A stretch of DNA of 64,000 nt, taken from Caldilineaceae bacterium (GTDB lineage: Bacteria > Chloroflexota > Anaerolineae > Caldilineales > Caldilineaceae). Shown here one piece after another: positions 39,025 to 49,738 of the stretch (its first letter is position 1; each line of letters starts with the position of its first letter). The position numbers were made by a program, and so were the translations under genes. The notes beneath the pieces are model-generated. The model did no database searches. It was given only the letters and a program-made list of their open reading frames with translations, and had not been told where the DNA came from. The DNA is taken from contig JAJEBF010000022.1 in the NCBI GenBank assembly GCA_022824025.1, forward strand, positions 1 through 64,000, read 5' to 3'.

Positions 39025-42000
39025 CTAATGTTGGTCTTCCACCTTCACGTCAACTTTGAAGTCGTTGCGCAACTCATTGAGCAGGCGCTTGCTGACATTA
39101 CAGTATTCGTTGGGGAAGGAAAGCTGATGACGAGAGCCATTTGTCTCCACCACAACGACAAATTGGTCGCGCCCTTTTGGATCGCGCACGGCGTCGAAAA
39201 TTTCCCGCAGGCGGTATTTGTCGCGCTTGAATTGACCGGAACGGCTGAAGGTGATGCGCAAAAGCAGGCGGCCGTTTTCGCCTTGGGAGGATGCGCCTCC
39301 GTTGAACATTGAGGCCTGTTCATCGGACGGCGGCTGATTCTCTTTCGGGGGATATTGGGCGCGGTCTTCGCCCGCCGCCGACTTCTCGAAATCACTGTCT
39401 TCGCGCCCGGGCGCTTGCGCCGCAGCGGGCGAGGGCGCGCGGGAAGCATCTCCGGTGTTCTCCACCGGAATGCCAGGAGCGGGAATTGGGGGCATAGGGG
39501 CAGGATCGGACTGCTTGGCGCTTTCCGTCATTTCAGTCATCATTTTCTTGTCTACTGCGTCTGTTGGTTCCGCCGCCGGTCCGTCTGGGAATCCGGTCTC
39601 GAATGGAGGTTCAGGCATCGTGATGGGCGGCGCGCTGTCGAGCATATCATCGGGGGGCGGCACGAGCCTGGTATCGCTGCCATTGGCGCCGGCGCCTGGC
39701 GCGAGCGACCATCCTCCCCCGATCTCGGGCAGGGCCTCCTCGGCTTTGGCCAGCCCGAACTCGACCGAGGTTTGCAGGGTATCGACCAGGACGCTGGTAC
39801 GGCCGGAGCGGGTCTGGGCCTTTCCCTTGACAAGCACGACCCGTTCCTCCTGCAGTTTTTCCTTAAACTCTTCGTATACCTTGGGGAAGAAGACAGCTTC
39901 GCACTGGCCCTGCATATCCTCGAGCTGGACGAAGGCCATTTTGTCACCCTTCTTGGTTACCGTCGTGCGGATCGAGGCCAGCATTCCGGCCAGGGTTACA
40001 TTTCTGCCATCGTGCCGCTCGCTCAATTCCGGGCAAGGACAGGTGGTGAAGCGGCTCAGGTCCACATTCAGCTGCTGCACCGGATGGCTGCCGACGTAAA
40101 CGCCGAGCAGCTCTTTCTCCCACTCGAAACGTTCCCGGTCGCTCGACTTCGATTGCGCGGCCGCGGCCGTCTCTGGAAGGCGAATCGGGAACTGTTCCGG
40201 TTGCGCTGCGCCATCGGCATCGCTGAGCAGATCGAACATCGACAACTGGCCTGTCTCTCTGGCGGTGTGGGTGGCGGCGGAACGGGCGATGCACTGATCG
40301 ATCACAGCGAGAAGCTGGCGTCGGAGTTCCCCTTTGCCCTGTTCGGTCTGGCGGCCAAAGCGGTCGAATGCGCCCACCTTGATCAGACACTCAAGCGAGC
40401 GTTTGTTCACTTGCCGGAGATCGACGCGATCGCACAGCTCTTCGAGGTTGCGGAATGGGCCGTCTTCACTGCGTGCGGCCAGGATCGTCTGCACCGGGCC
40501 GACGCCCACATTTTTTACGGCGGCCATGCCAAAGCGGATGGCCGCCCCTGGGGATACGGGGAAGTCGAATGCAAGGGCGCTGTCCTTAGGCAGCGCATCC
40601 TGCTCCGCGTCGGCGGGCAGGTCCTGAATCGCGAAGTCCAGGCCGCTATGGTTGACGTCGGGCGGGAGCACGTGAATGCCCATACGCCGGCATTCCTGGA
40701 TGAAGTTGATCACCTTCTCAGTCTTGTCCCGCTCGACCAGCAGGAGCGCCGCCATATACTCAACCGGGTACTTTGCCTTCAAATAGGCGGTCTGCACAGT
40801 GATAATGGCGTAGTCGGCAGCGTGGGCCTTGTTGAAGCCATAGCGGGCGAAAAACTCAATGTCTTCGTAGATGGCCTGCGCCTCGCTGGCGGAGATACCG
40901 TTCTTGCCGCAGCCTCCGATGAACAGCGCTTTGTGATACTCGATCTTCGAGGCGTCCTTTTTGCTGATGGCCTGCCGCACCAGATCAGCCTCGGAAAGGG
41001 TATAGTCGGCCAGCTGGTTGAGGATCTGAAAGATCTGTTCCTGGTAGACGATAATCCCATACGTTTCCGCCAGGATCGGCTCCAGAGCGGGATGCTTAAC
41101 CTCTATCTCCTCTTCGCCATGCATCCGTCTGATGTAGTTGGGAATGTACTCCATCGGGCCCGGTCGGTAGAGCGAGATTGTGGCAACGATATGCTCAAAG
41201 GCGGTGGGTTTCATGTCGGTCAGGATGCGCCTCATGCCCGGGGATTCCACCTGAAAGACGCCGCTCACTTCGCCGCTGGACAGGAGGTTGAAGGCAGGCT
41301 CGGCCTCCGGGCCCTTGATCGGGATGGAGTCCAGACTGTATTCAATGCCGCGGCTTTCTTTGATGAGACGACAGGCTTCCCGCATCACGGTGAGCGTGCT
41401 GAGGCCGAGAAAGTCGATTTTGAGGAGGCCCAGCGACTCCAGGACCGGAAACTCGAACTGGGTAACCCGCTCGGTAATCGACCCTTTTGAGCCTCGCATC
41501 AGGGGCGTGTAATTCGTCAGGTCCTTATCGGCGACGATCACGGCGGCCGCGTGAATGCCGGCATGCCGCGCAACCCCTTCGAGCTGCATCGATGTATCCA
41601 GCAGTGTCCGCTCCCAGCCACCTTTCTTGTAGAGCTCCTCCAGTTCCGGGTCGTAGAACTCGTTGCCTTCGGTCAGTACATCCTGAATCTTCGCCGGTTT
41701 ACCAGGCGTAGCCGGGATCATCTTGGCGATGCGGTCGACATCATCGAGCGAAATATCCTGGGCGCGGCCCACGTCGCGAATGGCGGCGCGAGCCTTCATG
41801 CGGCCAAAGGTAGCGATTTGGGCAACCTGATCGGCGCCGTATTTTTCGACCGTGTAGCGAATCATCTCTTCGCGCTGGTCGTCCGGGTAGTCGAGGTCGA
41901 AGTCGGGCATTGTCACCCGGCCCGGGTTCAGAAAGCGTTCGAAGATGAGATTGTGCTGGATAGGGTCAAGACCGGTGATGCCGGTACAGTATGCGACCAG

Positions 42001-43116
42001 CGAACCTGCGCCGGAGCCGCGCACGTTCCACCAGATATTGCGGCTGCGGGCAAAGTCGCACAGATCGGCCACGATCAGAAAATAGACGTCGAATCCCATT
42101 TCGTGGATGATGCGCAGTTCCCGCTCTTTGCGCTCCTGCACTTCTTCGTCGTTGGCCCGGTCGCCGTACAGGCGCTGCAGGCCCTGGTCGGTCAGGTGGC
42201 GCAGATAGGTCTCGTACGTAAAACCTTCTGGGATGTCCATGTCCGGAAGGTGATAGTTTTCGTCTTCCAGATCGACATCACACATTTCGGCGACAAGGAG
42301 CGTATTGTCAAAGGCGGAGGCGGGGAGATCGATCAGGGGGCGGAAGGTGTCTTCCATCTGTTGACGGCTTTTGAGGAAATAGCTCTGATCACTCAGCCGC
42401 ATCCGTTTTTCATCGTTCAGCTTGGCATTGGTCTGCACGCAAAGCAGCACTTCATGGGGGGAGGCGTCGTTTTCGCTCACATAGTGAACATCGTTCGTCA
42501 CCAGTAATCCGAGGCCGAACTTATCGGCCCAAGGAATGAGCGTGCGATTCACCTCCTGCAGCTCGGGGATGTTGTGTTCCTGGATCTCAATGAAAAAGTT
42601 CTCCTTGCCGAAAACATCCGCATACCATCCCAGGCGTTCGTAAGCCTCTTTCTCTTTGCCCTGGGATAGCAAGGCGGGCACCTCTGCGCCGAGGCATCCG
42701 GTCGTACTCAGGATTCCCTTGGCGTGCGCGGCGAGGAAGTCATGGTCGACTCGGGGCCTGTAATAGAATCCATCGGTATGGCTATGGCTGAGGATCTTCA
42801 GGATATTCCGGTAGCCTGGCATATTCCGGGCGAGGAGAAGGAGGTGATAGTTTTCCCGATCCAGCTGTGGATCGCGGCCGCCCATCGGCCGCTGCCAGAG
42901 GGTCTGGTAGGCCTCCACACCGATGATTGGTTTGATGTCGGCGCTGCGGCAGGCCCGGTAGAAATCGATGACGCCGTGCATTGCGCCGTGATCGGTCAGG
43001 GCAAGCGCCGAATGTCCCAGACGCGCGGCCTCGTTGACGAGATCGTCGATGCGGCCTAGTCCGTCGAGGAGGGAATACTCGGAATGGGTATGAAGGTGGA
43101 CAAAATCGTTTGACAT
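39025..43116 (-). CDS. dnaE: DNA polymerase III subunit alpha
   Basis: 1363 residues, somewhat long for DnaE (about 1160). The PHP domain starts [15 protein letters not shown]; the catalytic acids are in [16 protein letters not shown]; the fingers/helix-hairpin-helix part includes [19 protein letters not shown]. The OB domain near residue 1100 reads [18 protein letters not shown]. The extra length comes from a Pro/Ala/Glu-rich low-complexity stretch (about residues 1160-1265) before a last folded part ([19 protein letters not shown] to VKVEDQH). It is the replicative polymerase acting with the clamp (dnaN at 10182). No Shine-Dalgarno is visible before the ATG. Confidence 0.95.
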   Translation of the reverse strand: MSNDFVHLHTHSEYSLLDGLGRIDDLVNEAARLGHSALALTDHGAMHGVIDFYRACRSADIKPIIGVEAYQTLWQRPMGGRDPQLDRENYHLLLLARNMPGYRNILKILSHSHTDGFYYRPRVDHDFLAAHAKGILSTTGCLGAEVPALLSQGKEKEAYERLGWYADVFGKENFFIEIQEHNIPELQEVNRTLIPWADKFGLGLLVTNDVHYVSENDASPHEVLLCVQTNAKLNDEKRMRLSDQSYFLKSRQQMEDTFRPLIDLPASAFDNTLLVAEMCDVDLEDENYHLPDMDIPEGFTYETYLRHLTDQGLQRLYGDRANDEEVQERKERELRIIHEMGFDVYFLIVADLCDFARSRNIWWNVRGSGAGSLVAYCTGITGLDPIQHNLIFERFLNPGRVTMPDFDLDYPDDQREEMIRYTVEKYGADQVAQIATFGRMKARAAIRDVGRAQDISLDDVDRIAKMIPATPGKPAKIQDVLTEGNEFYDPELEELYKKGGWERTLLDTSMQLEGVARHAGIHAAAVIVADKDLTNYTPLMRGSKGSITERVTQFEFPVLESLGLLKIDFLGLSTLTVMREACRLIKESRGIEYSLDSIPIKGPEAEPAFNLLSSGEVSGVFQVESPGMRRILTDMKPTAFEHIVATISLYRPGPMEYIPNYIRRMHGEEEIEVKHPALEPILAETYGIIVYQEQIFQILNQLADYTLSEADLVRQAISKKDASKIEYHKALFIGGCGKNGISASEAQAIYEDIEFFARYGFNKAHAADYAIITVQTAYLKAKYPVEYMAALLLVERDKTEKVINFIQECRRMGIHVLPPDVNHSGLDFAIQDLPADAEQDALPKDSALAFDFPVSPGAAIRFGMAAVKNVGVGPVQTILAARSEDGPFRNLEELCDRVDLRQVNKRSLECLIKVGAFDRFGRQTEQGKGELRRQLLAVIDQCIARSAATHTARETGQLSMFDLLSDADGAAQPEQFPIRLPETAAAAQSKSSDRERFEWEKELLGVYVGSHPVQQLNVDLSRFTTCPCPELSERHDGRNVTLAGMLASIRTTVTKKGDKMAFVQLEDMQGQCEAVFFPKVYEEFKEKLQEERVVLVKGKAQTRSGRTSVLVDTLQTSVEFGLAKAEEALPEIGGGWSLAPGAGANGSDTRLVPPPDDMLDSAPPITMPEPPFETGFPDGPAAEPTDAVDKKMMTEMTESAKQSDPAPMPPIPAPGIPVENTGDASRAPSPAAAQAPGREDSDFEKSAAGEDRAQYPPKENQPPSDEQASMFNGGASSQGENGRLLLRITFSRSGQFKRDKYRLREIFDAVRDPKGRDQFVVVVETNGSRHQLSFPNEYCNVSKRLLNELRNDFKVDVKVEDQH

Positions 43117-43656
43117 AGGAGGGTTGGGAGGTCAGGCCGATGAAGGCCGAGTTGGGCGCCGGCGCGGCAATGAAAGACTCTTCCTCATCATACATCAAAT
43201 CCGCTGCGTCAAACAACGGGCTGGCAGGGTGAAGCGTTGGCAGACGCTGAGATCAATCCGCAGCCAGCCGCTCCGGCGTCAGTTGATGCCAGAGCGCACC
43301 GGAGGGTCCGATGCTGTCCCGGATTCGGTCATCCATATGGAGCCCCGGAAGGACGGCGCCGCGCCTGACTGCTTTCAGGGGCGCACACGTGTTCGTGCCT
43401 CTTATGATACCCCAGTCGCCCATCGCCGACAAAGCTATCCTGCCAAGGAAGATGAGCGACTGGGCGCTTATTCACTACATACGGGGCACTTATGGTTCTC
43501 TAACTTTGCGTTGACCTCGATCTAATGTTGGGCCGTTATCCTGGTAGTTGCATGTGGCGGTCAGGAGGCCGCATAGGAAAAGTGCGCAGAAGAGTGTTTT
43601 CATTGCGTTCCTGATCTGAAATGCAGACGTGATGAAGAAAGTTCAGGAGGCTTAAA
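43117..43656. other. Intergenic space between dnaE and the small heat-shock gene
   Basis: 540 bp separating the divergent dnaE and hsp20 genes. No CIRCE inverted repeat (TTAGCACTC/GAGTGCTAA) is present. A TTGACC at 43511 has only a poor -10 partner (TTATCC, 19 bp on). No reading frame here looks like a gene. Confidence 0.6.
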
Positions 43657-44130
43657 ATGAGTAGAATTGTACGATGGGATCCGTTTCGTGAGATGATGTC
43701 GGTTCGCAATCAGATGGATCGACTCGTGGGCGATGTCTATCGGGGACCGGCTGGGTGGCAAAGCAACGGCGATGGCGGCCACATTCGCTTGCCGCTGGAT
43801 GTCACCGAAGATGATGACGGCTACACAGTGAAGGCGTCTTTGCCCGGAATCGACCCGGCCGACCTTGAGATCAGCTTCTCGGAGAATACGCTCACGGTGC
43901 AGGGCGAGACCCAGGGAGAGAGTGTGGAGGAAAATGCCAGGTGGCATCTGCGCGAACGAAGTTTCGGCAGGTTTGCGCGCAGCATCACGATGCCGGCGGC
44001 GGTAAACGCCGATGACATCAGCGCCAACTACGAAGAGGGTGTTCTTACCCTGACGCTGCCGAAAGCCGACGAGGTGAAGCCCCGGATCATTGCAATAGCC
44101 GGCGCGGAGGAAGGGGCGGTCGCCGCTTAG
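43657..44130 (+). CDS. Small heat-shock protein (Hsp20/alpha-crystallin)
   Basis: 157 residues. A WDPFREMMSVRNQMDRL N-terminal arm is followed by the alpha-crystallin domain (about residues 45-140) with YTVKASLPGIDPADLEIS, the strand ENTLTVQGET, and the terminal GVLTLTLPK motif, then PRIIAI as the I-x-I anchor. It should form oligomers that hold unfolding proteins. Start ATG has AGGAGG 7 nt upstream. A strong terminator follows at 44171. Confidence 0.95.
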   Translation: MSRIVRWDPFREMMSVRNQMDRLVGDVYRGPAGWQSNGDGGHIRLPLDVTEDDDGYTVKASLPGIDPADLEISFSENTLTVQGETQGESVEENARWHLRERSFGRFARSITMPAAVNADDISANYEEGVLTLTLPKADEVKPRIIAIAGAEEGAVAA

Positions 44131-44170
44131 ACGGCATCCGGCAACACCCGAAGGAAATCCGATCAGAAGC

Positions 44171-44205
44171 AGCGCCGGCTGACCCACAGCCGGCGCTTTT
44201 CTTTG
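44171..44205 (+). terminator. Rho-independent terminator of the hsp20 gene
   Basis: An 11-bp perfect stem, AGCGCCGGCTG (44171-44181) with CAGCCGGCGCT (44187-44197), followed by a T-rich run TTTCTTT. Confidence 0.85.
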
Positions 44206-44235
44206 TATTTGTCCTATCAACTGAAAGGGGGAGGA

Positions 44236-44267
44236 GGGGCCCCGACACATGACACCGCCGGGGCCCC
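44236..44267. repeat. Strong hairpin (GGGGCCCCG stem) upstream of selD
   Basis: GGGGCCCCG (44236-44244) and CGGGGCCCC (44259-44267) form a perfect 9-bp stem with a 14-nt loop. No T run follows on either strand, so it is not a simple terminator. The remaining intergenic DNA 44268-44520 shows nothing else that I recognise. Confidence 0.5.
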
Positions 44268-44525
44268 CAAAGGAGGAAGGAAGGGGAATGGTCGCAGTGG
44301 AAGCCACTTCGAAGCCGACCCCACTCGGCTCAGACTTCCACCACTTGAGACAACTATACCTCGGTTCGCGGCGAATTTCACTGTGCAATTTGCATAAAGA
44401 ATCGTCGGCCTTGCTGGATAGTCTGTCCGCCAGCGTAGACGGTCCGCGAGATTTCCCTTCCTGGAGCGTGCAATCTGCACAGGGCCAGCCCCGGTCCCGG
44501 TCGTGCGCCGATCGGCGCCGGCCTG

Positions 44526-44534
44526 TGATAGAAT
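44526..44534 (+). promoter_or_regulatory. Extended -10 promoter of selD
   Basis: TGATAGAAT is a full extended -10 (TG-n-TAGAAT). It gives a start near 44541 and a leader of about 30 nt to the selD ATG at 44572. Confidence 0.5.
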
Positions 44535-44571
44535 TGTGCAGCAGGTTCAAAACCATTCAGGACAGGTAAAC

Positions 44572-45696
44572 ATGACAGAGTCCAACGTACCCTTGACAGC
44601 CCGCGTCGCGTGCGCTGGTTGAGCCTCTAAGCTCCCGCCGGGGGCGTTGTCGCAGGTCGTGCGGCAGATGGCAGCGGTTTTTCCTCAAAGTGAATACCCG
44701 GACGTGCTAATCGGTTTGGGCAAACCGGACGATGCGGCGGTGTATCGTCTGGATGATGAACGCGTACTCATTCAGACGACCGACTTTTTTACGCCGATCG
44801 TTGATGACCCCTGGCTGTACGGCGCGATTGCCGCCGCGAACTCGATGAGCGACGTGTACGCAATGGGCGGGGAGGCGCGCGTCTGTCTCAATATAGCCGG
44901 ATTTCCCGAAGACCTGGCGGCCGGGGTGATTGCGGAGGTGCTGGCGGGCGGCGCCGCCAAGGTGCAGGAGGCGGAGGCGGCCATTGCCGGCGGGCATACG
45001 GTGACCAATCCTGAGCCATTCTATGGGCTGAGCGTGACCGGCATCGCCGCGCCCGGGTCGCTATTCCGCAAGGGAAGCGCGACGGCGGGAGATCGCCTTG
45101 TCCTGACCAAGCCGCTCGGCACCGGCATCATCACGACGGCCGCCAAGCTCACGGGTCCCGGCGAAAATGCGGCCTCCCGCGCAGCCCGGCGCGCCCAGGG
45201 CAAGCCGGACCTGGAACCTTCCCATCTGGACAGCGCGATCGAATCAATGACCCGCTTGAACCGTGCAGCGGCCCAGGCAGGCCGCGCCGCGGGCGTAGGC
45301 AGCGGTACGGATATCACCGGATACGGCCTGTTGGGGCACGCGGTCGAACTCGCTACGGCGTCTGCTGCTGACGCGCCGGTCCAGCTCCGGATTGAGGCGG
45401 AGCGCGTCCCGACCCTTGCGGGTGTTTTCGGCTATATTGAGGCCGGCTATCTGACTCGAGGAAGTACCCGCAATCCGGAGCATTTCGGCGCCCATGTTTC
45501 CGCGGCCGCGAACGTGACCACGGCCCACCAGACACTGCTATGGGAAGCTGAAACGAGCGGGGGCCTTCTGCTTGCCGTTCCGCCTGCGGGTCTCAAGCGA
45601 TTCCGCGAGGTATGTGAAGGTGAGGAGCAGCCTTTCTGGGAAATCGGAGAGGTCTGTCCGGCAGAGAGGGGCGCTCCGGTCATCAGCCTGATTTAG
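44572..45696 (+). CDS. selD: Selenophosphate synthetase with in-frame TGA (Sec17)
   Basis: 374 residues when TGA 44620-44622 is read as selenocysteine; a shorter call would begin after it at 44647. The N-terminus reads ARVACAGU-ASKLPPGAL. The TGA is at residue 17 and the following Lys at residue 20, the same positions as the essential Cys17 and Lys20 of E. coli SelD. The ATP-binding half is intact (GKPDDAAVYRL, TDFFTPIVDDPWLYG, AANSMSDVYAMGG), as are GGHTVTNPEPFYGL, TKPLGTGI and GTDITGYGLLGH. It makes selenophosphate from selenide and ATP. A small hairpin follows the TGA. Sec-containing SelD is known in other bacteria. AGG stands upstream of the ATG. Confidence 0.93.
44631..44645 (+). promoter_or_regulatory. 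Candidate SECIS hairpin of selD
   Basis: GCTCCC (44631-44636) pairs with GGGGGC (44640-44645, one G-U) around a 3-nt loop GCC, 8-23 nt after the TGA. It is within the range for bacterial SECIS elements, but the small loop is atypical. Confidence 0.35.
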
Positions 45697-45848
45697 TGTA
45701 TCCGGGAAGTGAAGCAACGCCAGCCGCGCAAAGGTGGCCGCCGCGATCACGCGGGCGCCAAGCCGCATAACAATCTCATACAGGGAAACCTCGGCGCGCC
45801 AAGCGCGCCGCTGAAGCGAACTGCATTGCGCTGCGACAGAGGGAATCC

Positions 45849-47039
45849 CTACCGGCGCGGCGCTGAGCCCAAAGTCTCATCGCCGCCACTTCGATCGCGC
45901 TGATCCGCCTCCCCATCGTCCTCTTCCTCATCAGGCAGGAGGGAGGAAGTCTGGGGCCGCGCCCACTGCTCACTGCTCCAGTCGGTCCGCTCGTCACCGC
46001 TATTCGTTTCAGGTTCCTGGCCGGCGGCTGAAGAGAATTCGGCGAAGTCGTAGTATTCGTCGTTGTCTTCGGGGTTTGTGACGGGCAAGGGGCGGGCAGG
46101 CGGCTCTCCTACAGGGTCGGGGAAGGGGGCCGGCGCATCTTCTGGGAAGGAGGTCCCGCGCTCCTGGGGAGCGGTGTCGACGGTTTCGGAGAAGGGCGGG
46201 GGCGCGCCGGTCAATGCGCCGGTCGGTGTTGACATCACGGACATTGGCGACCGCGAAGGCACCGGCGCCGTCAGGAGTGTTCGATTCACCTCCCAGCTGC
46301 GAAAGCGGATTGTGGCCAGCCCCAAGAGACCCAGACCCACCAACGCGTAGACGCCGAGGGCAACGACGATCAGCAGAACGTTGACCAGATCCATGATGGG
46401 AAGGCCGCCGCCACCGTTTCCGATTTGCTCCGTGAGCGGGCCGGCGTTCAGAACGGCGCGGCGCAGGAAGAAACCCAGCGCGGCGTAGAGGACAAGTGCG
46501 ACAACCGTCATCACCCAGTTACTCAAAACGGCAAGAAAATACTCCCCTGGGGTACTGCCCAACTGCATCGGCTGGTCGCTCAGGGAAACGTGAGTCAGAA
46601 TCTGACGGCGCAGCCGGTTGCGGCCCCAGTAGTAGTAGAGCCCCAATGTCAGCGGCGTCAAAAGTATGAGCAGGAACCATTCCCAGAATATATCCAGCGA
46701 CCTGCCCTCATACTCCATGCGCAGGCCATTGGGTGTGAGGGTGTGAGCGTATTGCCAGCGCAGCATCCTGGTTGCGGAAAACCCAAGAATGACATACAGA
46801 CCCAAAGTAATCAGGGTATAGAACCCGATAACAATAAACTGTACAAAGGCCCCCGCGCCGGATCCGTCAAACTCCAACTGCTCGTCCTCGAAATAGGTGT
46901 TTTCGGTGATTATTCGTTGCCAGCGGGCATATCCCCAGGGCAAGTAGATGCCCGCCGTGATTCCTGAAAGGATTGCGATCAGGATCAGATTTCCGTATAT
47001 ATTCAGCCAGCGGCCGCGAAACTCCAGGGTGGTAGGCAT
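45849..47039 (-). CDS. DUF898 (YjgN-like) membrane protein with acidic tail
   Basis: 396 residues. Two similar halves each start with a short strand and then membrane helices with the G-x-Y-x-P-W-type turn (ITAGIYLPWGYARWQR; LTPLTLGLYYYWGRNRLRR), as in the DUF898/YjgN family. About six membrane helices end near residue 255. The last 130 residues are hydrophilic, Pro/Glu/Asp-rich and low complexity, probably cytoplasmic. Function unknown. Upstream, 45697-45848 between selD and this gene contains only a CGGCGCG/CGCGCCG hairpin without a T run. Confidence 0.75.
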   Translation of the reverse strand: MPTTLEFRGRWLNIYGNLILIAILSGITAGIYLPWGYARWQRIITENTYFEDEQLEFDGSGAGAFVQFIVIGFYTLITLGLYVILGFSATRMLRWQYAHTLTPNGLRMEYEGRSLDIFWEWFLLILLTPLTLGLYYYWGRNRLRRQILTHVSLSDQPMQLGSTPGEYFLAVLSNWVMTVVALVLYAALGFFLRRAVLNAGPLTEQIGNGGGGLPIMDLVNVLLIVVALGVYALVGLGLLGLATIRFRSWEVNRTLLTAPVPSRSPMSVMSTPTGALTGAPPPFSETVDTAPQERGTSFPEDAPAPFPDPVGEPPARPLPVTNPEDNDEYYDFAEFSSAAGQEPETNSGDERTDWSSEQWARPQTSSLLPDEEEDDGEADQRDRSGGDETLGSAPRR

Positions 47040-47176
47040 GGCAGAATCCTTCCGCGTAGGTAGAGATCGTATAGAGCGTTGGGGGATCGAACAAGGTTGT
47101 TAAACCAGTATATCCCAGGCCCGTCCGCATGACAAAGCAGCGCCTTTTTTCCGAAGGGCCCGCCCGCGATGGCGGC

Positions 47177-48382
47177 TTAGACGACGCCGTTGCGCCGTAA
47201 CCCCTCGATCTCCGCCGGGGTCAGGCCCAGCTTTTCGCGCAGTAGCTCCTCTGTGTGCTCGCCCAGCAGCGGAGGCGGCCGGAAAACCTGCGGCGGCGTC
47301 CTATCCAGCTTGGGTACCGGGCCGACCAGCGGGATCCTGTCGCCGTTGCCGTCTGTGACAGTCTGCAGCATCTGGCGGCGCCCGGCCTGGGGTGACGCCA
47401 ACGCGGTCGGAATGTCATTAACCGGGCCGCACGGGACGCCGGCCGCGCGCAGCCGCCTTATCCACACATCGGTCGTGTCCCGGCGAAAATGGTCAGCCAG
47501 CGCTGGAATGAGATCACCTCGAAATTTCACCCGTGCCGGATTTGTGGAGAATCTGTCGTCGGCTGCCCACGATGGCTCGCCCACAGCGTCCGCTAGTGAA
47601 GCGAACTGGCCGTCGTTGCCCACCGCCAGCATGAGATGGCCGTCGGCGGTGGCAAAGGTCTGATAGGGTACGACTGTGCCATGGGCATTGCCATAACGGC
47701 GGGGCGGTTCGCCGGACAGAAGATAGCCGCTGGCGACGTTTGCCAGCCAGCTCAACTGTGTGTCGTAAAGCGCAATGTCAATGTACTGGCCCTCCCCCGT
47801 CTGGTCACGATGCTGCAGAGCCGCAAGGATCGCCACGGCCGCCTGGAGACCGGCGGTTATGTCAACGATGGCCACGCCAACTTTGTAGGGCTCGCCGTCG
47901 GTTCCATCGCCTGTTGGCCCGGTAATACTCATGATGCCGCCCTGGGCCTGGATCACCGTGTCGTAACCGGGCAGACTCCGGTCGGGCCCGGTCTGACCAT
48001 ACCCGGTAATGGCGCAATAGATCAGGCTGGGATTGTCGGCGCGCAGGCTTTCATAGCCCAGGTCCATCCTCTCCATCCCACCCGCCTTGAAGTTTTCGAC
48101 AACGACATCGGCCTGCGCGGCGAGCCGCCTGAAGATAGTCTGACCGGCCGTCGATTTCAGGTTCAGGGTGAGGCTTCGTTTATTGCGATTGGCGCACAAG
48201 AAATAGGCGCTCTGCCCGCCCTCGGTGAAAGGGGGGCCCCAGTGGCGGGAGTCGTCGCCCCGGCCTGGCTGTTCGATCTTTATTACCTCGGCGCCGTAGT
48301 CTCCCAGCGCCATCGTGGCGTAGGGTCCGGCCAGGACGCGCGAAAGGTCGAGAACGGAGATATGGGTCAGAGCGTGGCGCAT
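47177..48382 (-). CDS. CaiB/BaiF-type (class III) CoA transferase
   Basis: 401 residues, the usual family length. Start is VLDLSRVLAGPYATMALGDYGAEVIKIE, typical of formyl-CoA transferase-like enzymes. NRNKRSLTLNLKS and ADVVVENFKAGGMERM follow. The catalytic Asp is probably in PGYDTVIQAQGG, and GVPCGPVNDI is the conserved late motif. It transfers CoA between carboxylic acids; the acid pair is not predictable. It stands alone on its strand. Confidence 0.92.
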   Translation of the reverse strand: MRHALTHISVLDLSRVLAGPYATMALGDYGAEVIKIEQPGRGDDSRHWGPPFTEGGQSAYFLCANRNKRSLTLNLKSTAGQTIFRRLAAQADVVVENFKAGGMERMDLGYESLRADNPSLIYCAITGYGQTGPDRSLPGYDTVIQAQGGIMSITGPTGDGTDGEPYKVGVAIVDITAGLQAAVAILAALQHRDQTGEGQYIDIALYDTQLSWLANVASGYLLSGEPPRRYGNAHGTVVPYQTFATADGHLMLAVGNDGQFASLADAVGEPSWAADDRFSTNPARVKFRGDLIPALADHFRRDTTDVWIRRLRAAGVPCGPVNDIPTALASPQAGRRQMLQTVTDGNGDRIPLVGPVPKLDRTPPQVFRPPPLLGEHTEELLREKLGLTPAEIEGLRRNGVV

Positions 48383-49202
48383 TGGTGAGGAGCGGGGCGG
48401 TTGGCGTGAAGCGATTGGCGGGCAAACAATAACTCAGAAAGCGAAGAGCTTGGACATGGAAAGCGTGAAGCCGGTCAGCGTGCCGCCGCTGCGCAGAGCG
48501 GCGCGCGTGGGCCGCGCGGCAGTTTTGCACTTGACCAGAAGGCTGGAGCAGCGCCCCGAAAACGAGCCGCGCCGCGGCGGATGTAGACACCAACTTCCCC
48601 AACCAGGCGCCAGCCTGAATTCGCGTTTTCTACAAACATGCCCAAACGGCGATTCGGCTTTGATTTGAGCAACCGGCGCACACCGCCGGTTGGGCCCGCT
48701 CTTACAACTGCTCCGTCGATGCGTTCGCAAGGGCCGATGTCACCCATCGCCAGCAGTTCGGCGCCGGCTATGAATCTGGCTGTTGGATGCCCGCGTTGCG
48801 CCGTCTTCAATCAGGTCTTAACAATCATCTGTGGCGTGACTGCTGGCCTGCGCGCCAAAACCGCCAGAAAATGAACCGTCAGTCTACATCATTCAGTATA
48901 GCACACCAGCCGGGACAGACAGCGCCAGCGCGCATCCGGGAACATGCCTTTACGCACCCGGCAGTGGACGCGAGGCAGCGAATCTGACAATCTGCGGCGA
49001 AGAGGCTGGGCGTCCCAACGGCACGCGCTGTTCGCGCCGATTGTGTTCCAGTGTGGAAAGAGCACTATAATGCAGACAGATGCTGGGCTCGCATCCCTTA
49101 CGCCGGTAAAGCGGCGCAAGCTCGACCCATTCCACTTGGACTTATGCGCCAGATGGAAAGGAAGAGCCATCTTACTCATTCCAACACCGAAAGGAATTAC
49201 TT
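48383..49202. other. 820-bp intergenic region without a recognised gene
   Basis: It separates the divergent CoA transferase and cyclophilin genes. Several short frames exist on both strands but none has a family match, a good ribosome site or plausible composition. A TATAAT at 49066-49071 (with TTGTGT 19 bp before) is a possible cyclophilin promoter. Confidence 0.5.
49041..49071 (+). promoter_or_regulatory. Possible promoter of the cyclophilin gene
   Basis: TTGTGT (49041-49046) and a perfect TATAAT (49066-49071) are 19 bp apart, a slightly long spacer. The leader would be about 125 nt. Confidence 0.35.
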
Positions 49203-49682
49203 GTGACGCAGTATTCATCGCCTCCGGCCATGCAACTCGATCCGAAGAAGGCCTATACGGCCAAGATCCAGACAAACCGGGGTGAAATTGTCATTGATCT
49301 TCACGCCGATAAAGTTCCGAATACGGTGAATAACTTTGTTTCGCTTGCCCGAGACGGGTTTTACGACGGCATCAGCTTTCACCGCGTGATCGCCGATTTC
49401 ATGGTCCAGGGCGGCGATCCGACCGGAAGCGGCCGGGGTGGCCCCGGCTACAGATTCAACGACGAATTTCATCCGGAACTGGTGCATGACGGACCCGGCG
49501 TACTCAGCATGGCCAACGCCGGGCCGAACACCAATGGCAGCCAGTTTTTCATCACCCATGTGGCCACCAACTGGCTCGACAACAAGCACTCCGTCTTTGG
49601 CAGAGTGCGCAGCGGCCAGGATGTCGTCGATTCGATTCAGCAGGGCGACGTGATGGAGCGGGTCGAAATCGAGGAAAGTTAA
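49203..49682 (+). CDS. Cyclophilin-type peptidyl-prolyl isomerase
   Basis: 159 residues. The conserved core is complete: [22 protein letters not shown] (catalytic Arg in FHRV), [20 protein letters not shown] and [12 protein letters not shown]. It has no signal peptide, so it acts in the cytoplasm. It starts with GTG (49203), AAAGGA about 8 nt upstream. A long hairpin follows. Confidence 0.95.
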   Translation: MTQYSSPPAMQLDPKKAYTAKIQTNRGEIVIDLHADKVPNTVNNFVSLARDGFYDGISFHRVIADFMVQGGDPTGSGRGGPGYRFNDEFHPELVHDGPGVLSMANAGPNTNGSQFFITHVATNWLDNKHSVFGRVRSGQDVVDSIQQGDVMERVEIEES

Positions 49683-49693
49683 GAACGGGACGT

Positions 49694-49726
49694 GAAGAGT
49701 GAGGGCTTTTCCAGCCCTCACTCTTC
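49694..49726. terminator. Bidirectional-type hairpin between converging genes
   Basis: A 14-bp perfect stem, GAAGAGTGAGGGCT (49694-49707) with AGCCCTCACTCTTC (49713-49726), lies between the cyclophilin stop and the stop of the converging ABC gene. No good T run follows, so termination strength is uncertain. Confidence 0.6.
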
Positions 49727-49738
49727 TCCCTTGCACGA

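Noticed and set aside
43500..43656. CIRCE or other heat-shock operator before hsp20
   Set aside because: No TTAGCACTC/GAGTGCTAA pair or other clear inverted repeat.
44220..44571. Possible tRNA-Sec upstream of selD
   Set aside because: No cloverleaf with a TCA anticodon could be built; the G/C hairpin is not a tRNA arm.
45790..45830. GC hairpin after selD as terminator
   Set aside because: CGGCGCG/CGCGCCG stem is not followed by T on either strand.
48475..48810. 111-codon minus frame in the 48383-49202 gap
   Set aside because: No recognisable family, no ribosome site, and Ala/Arg-rich composition typical of chance frames in GC-rich DNA.
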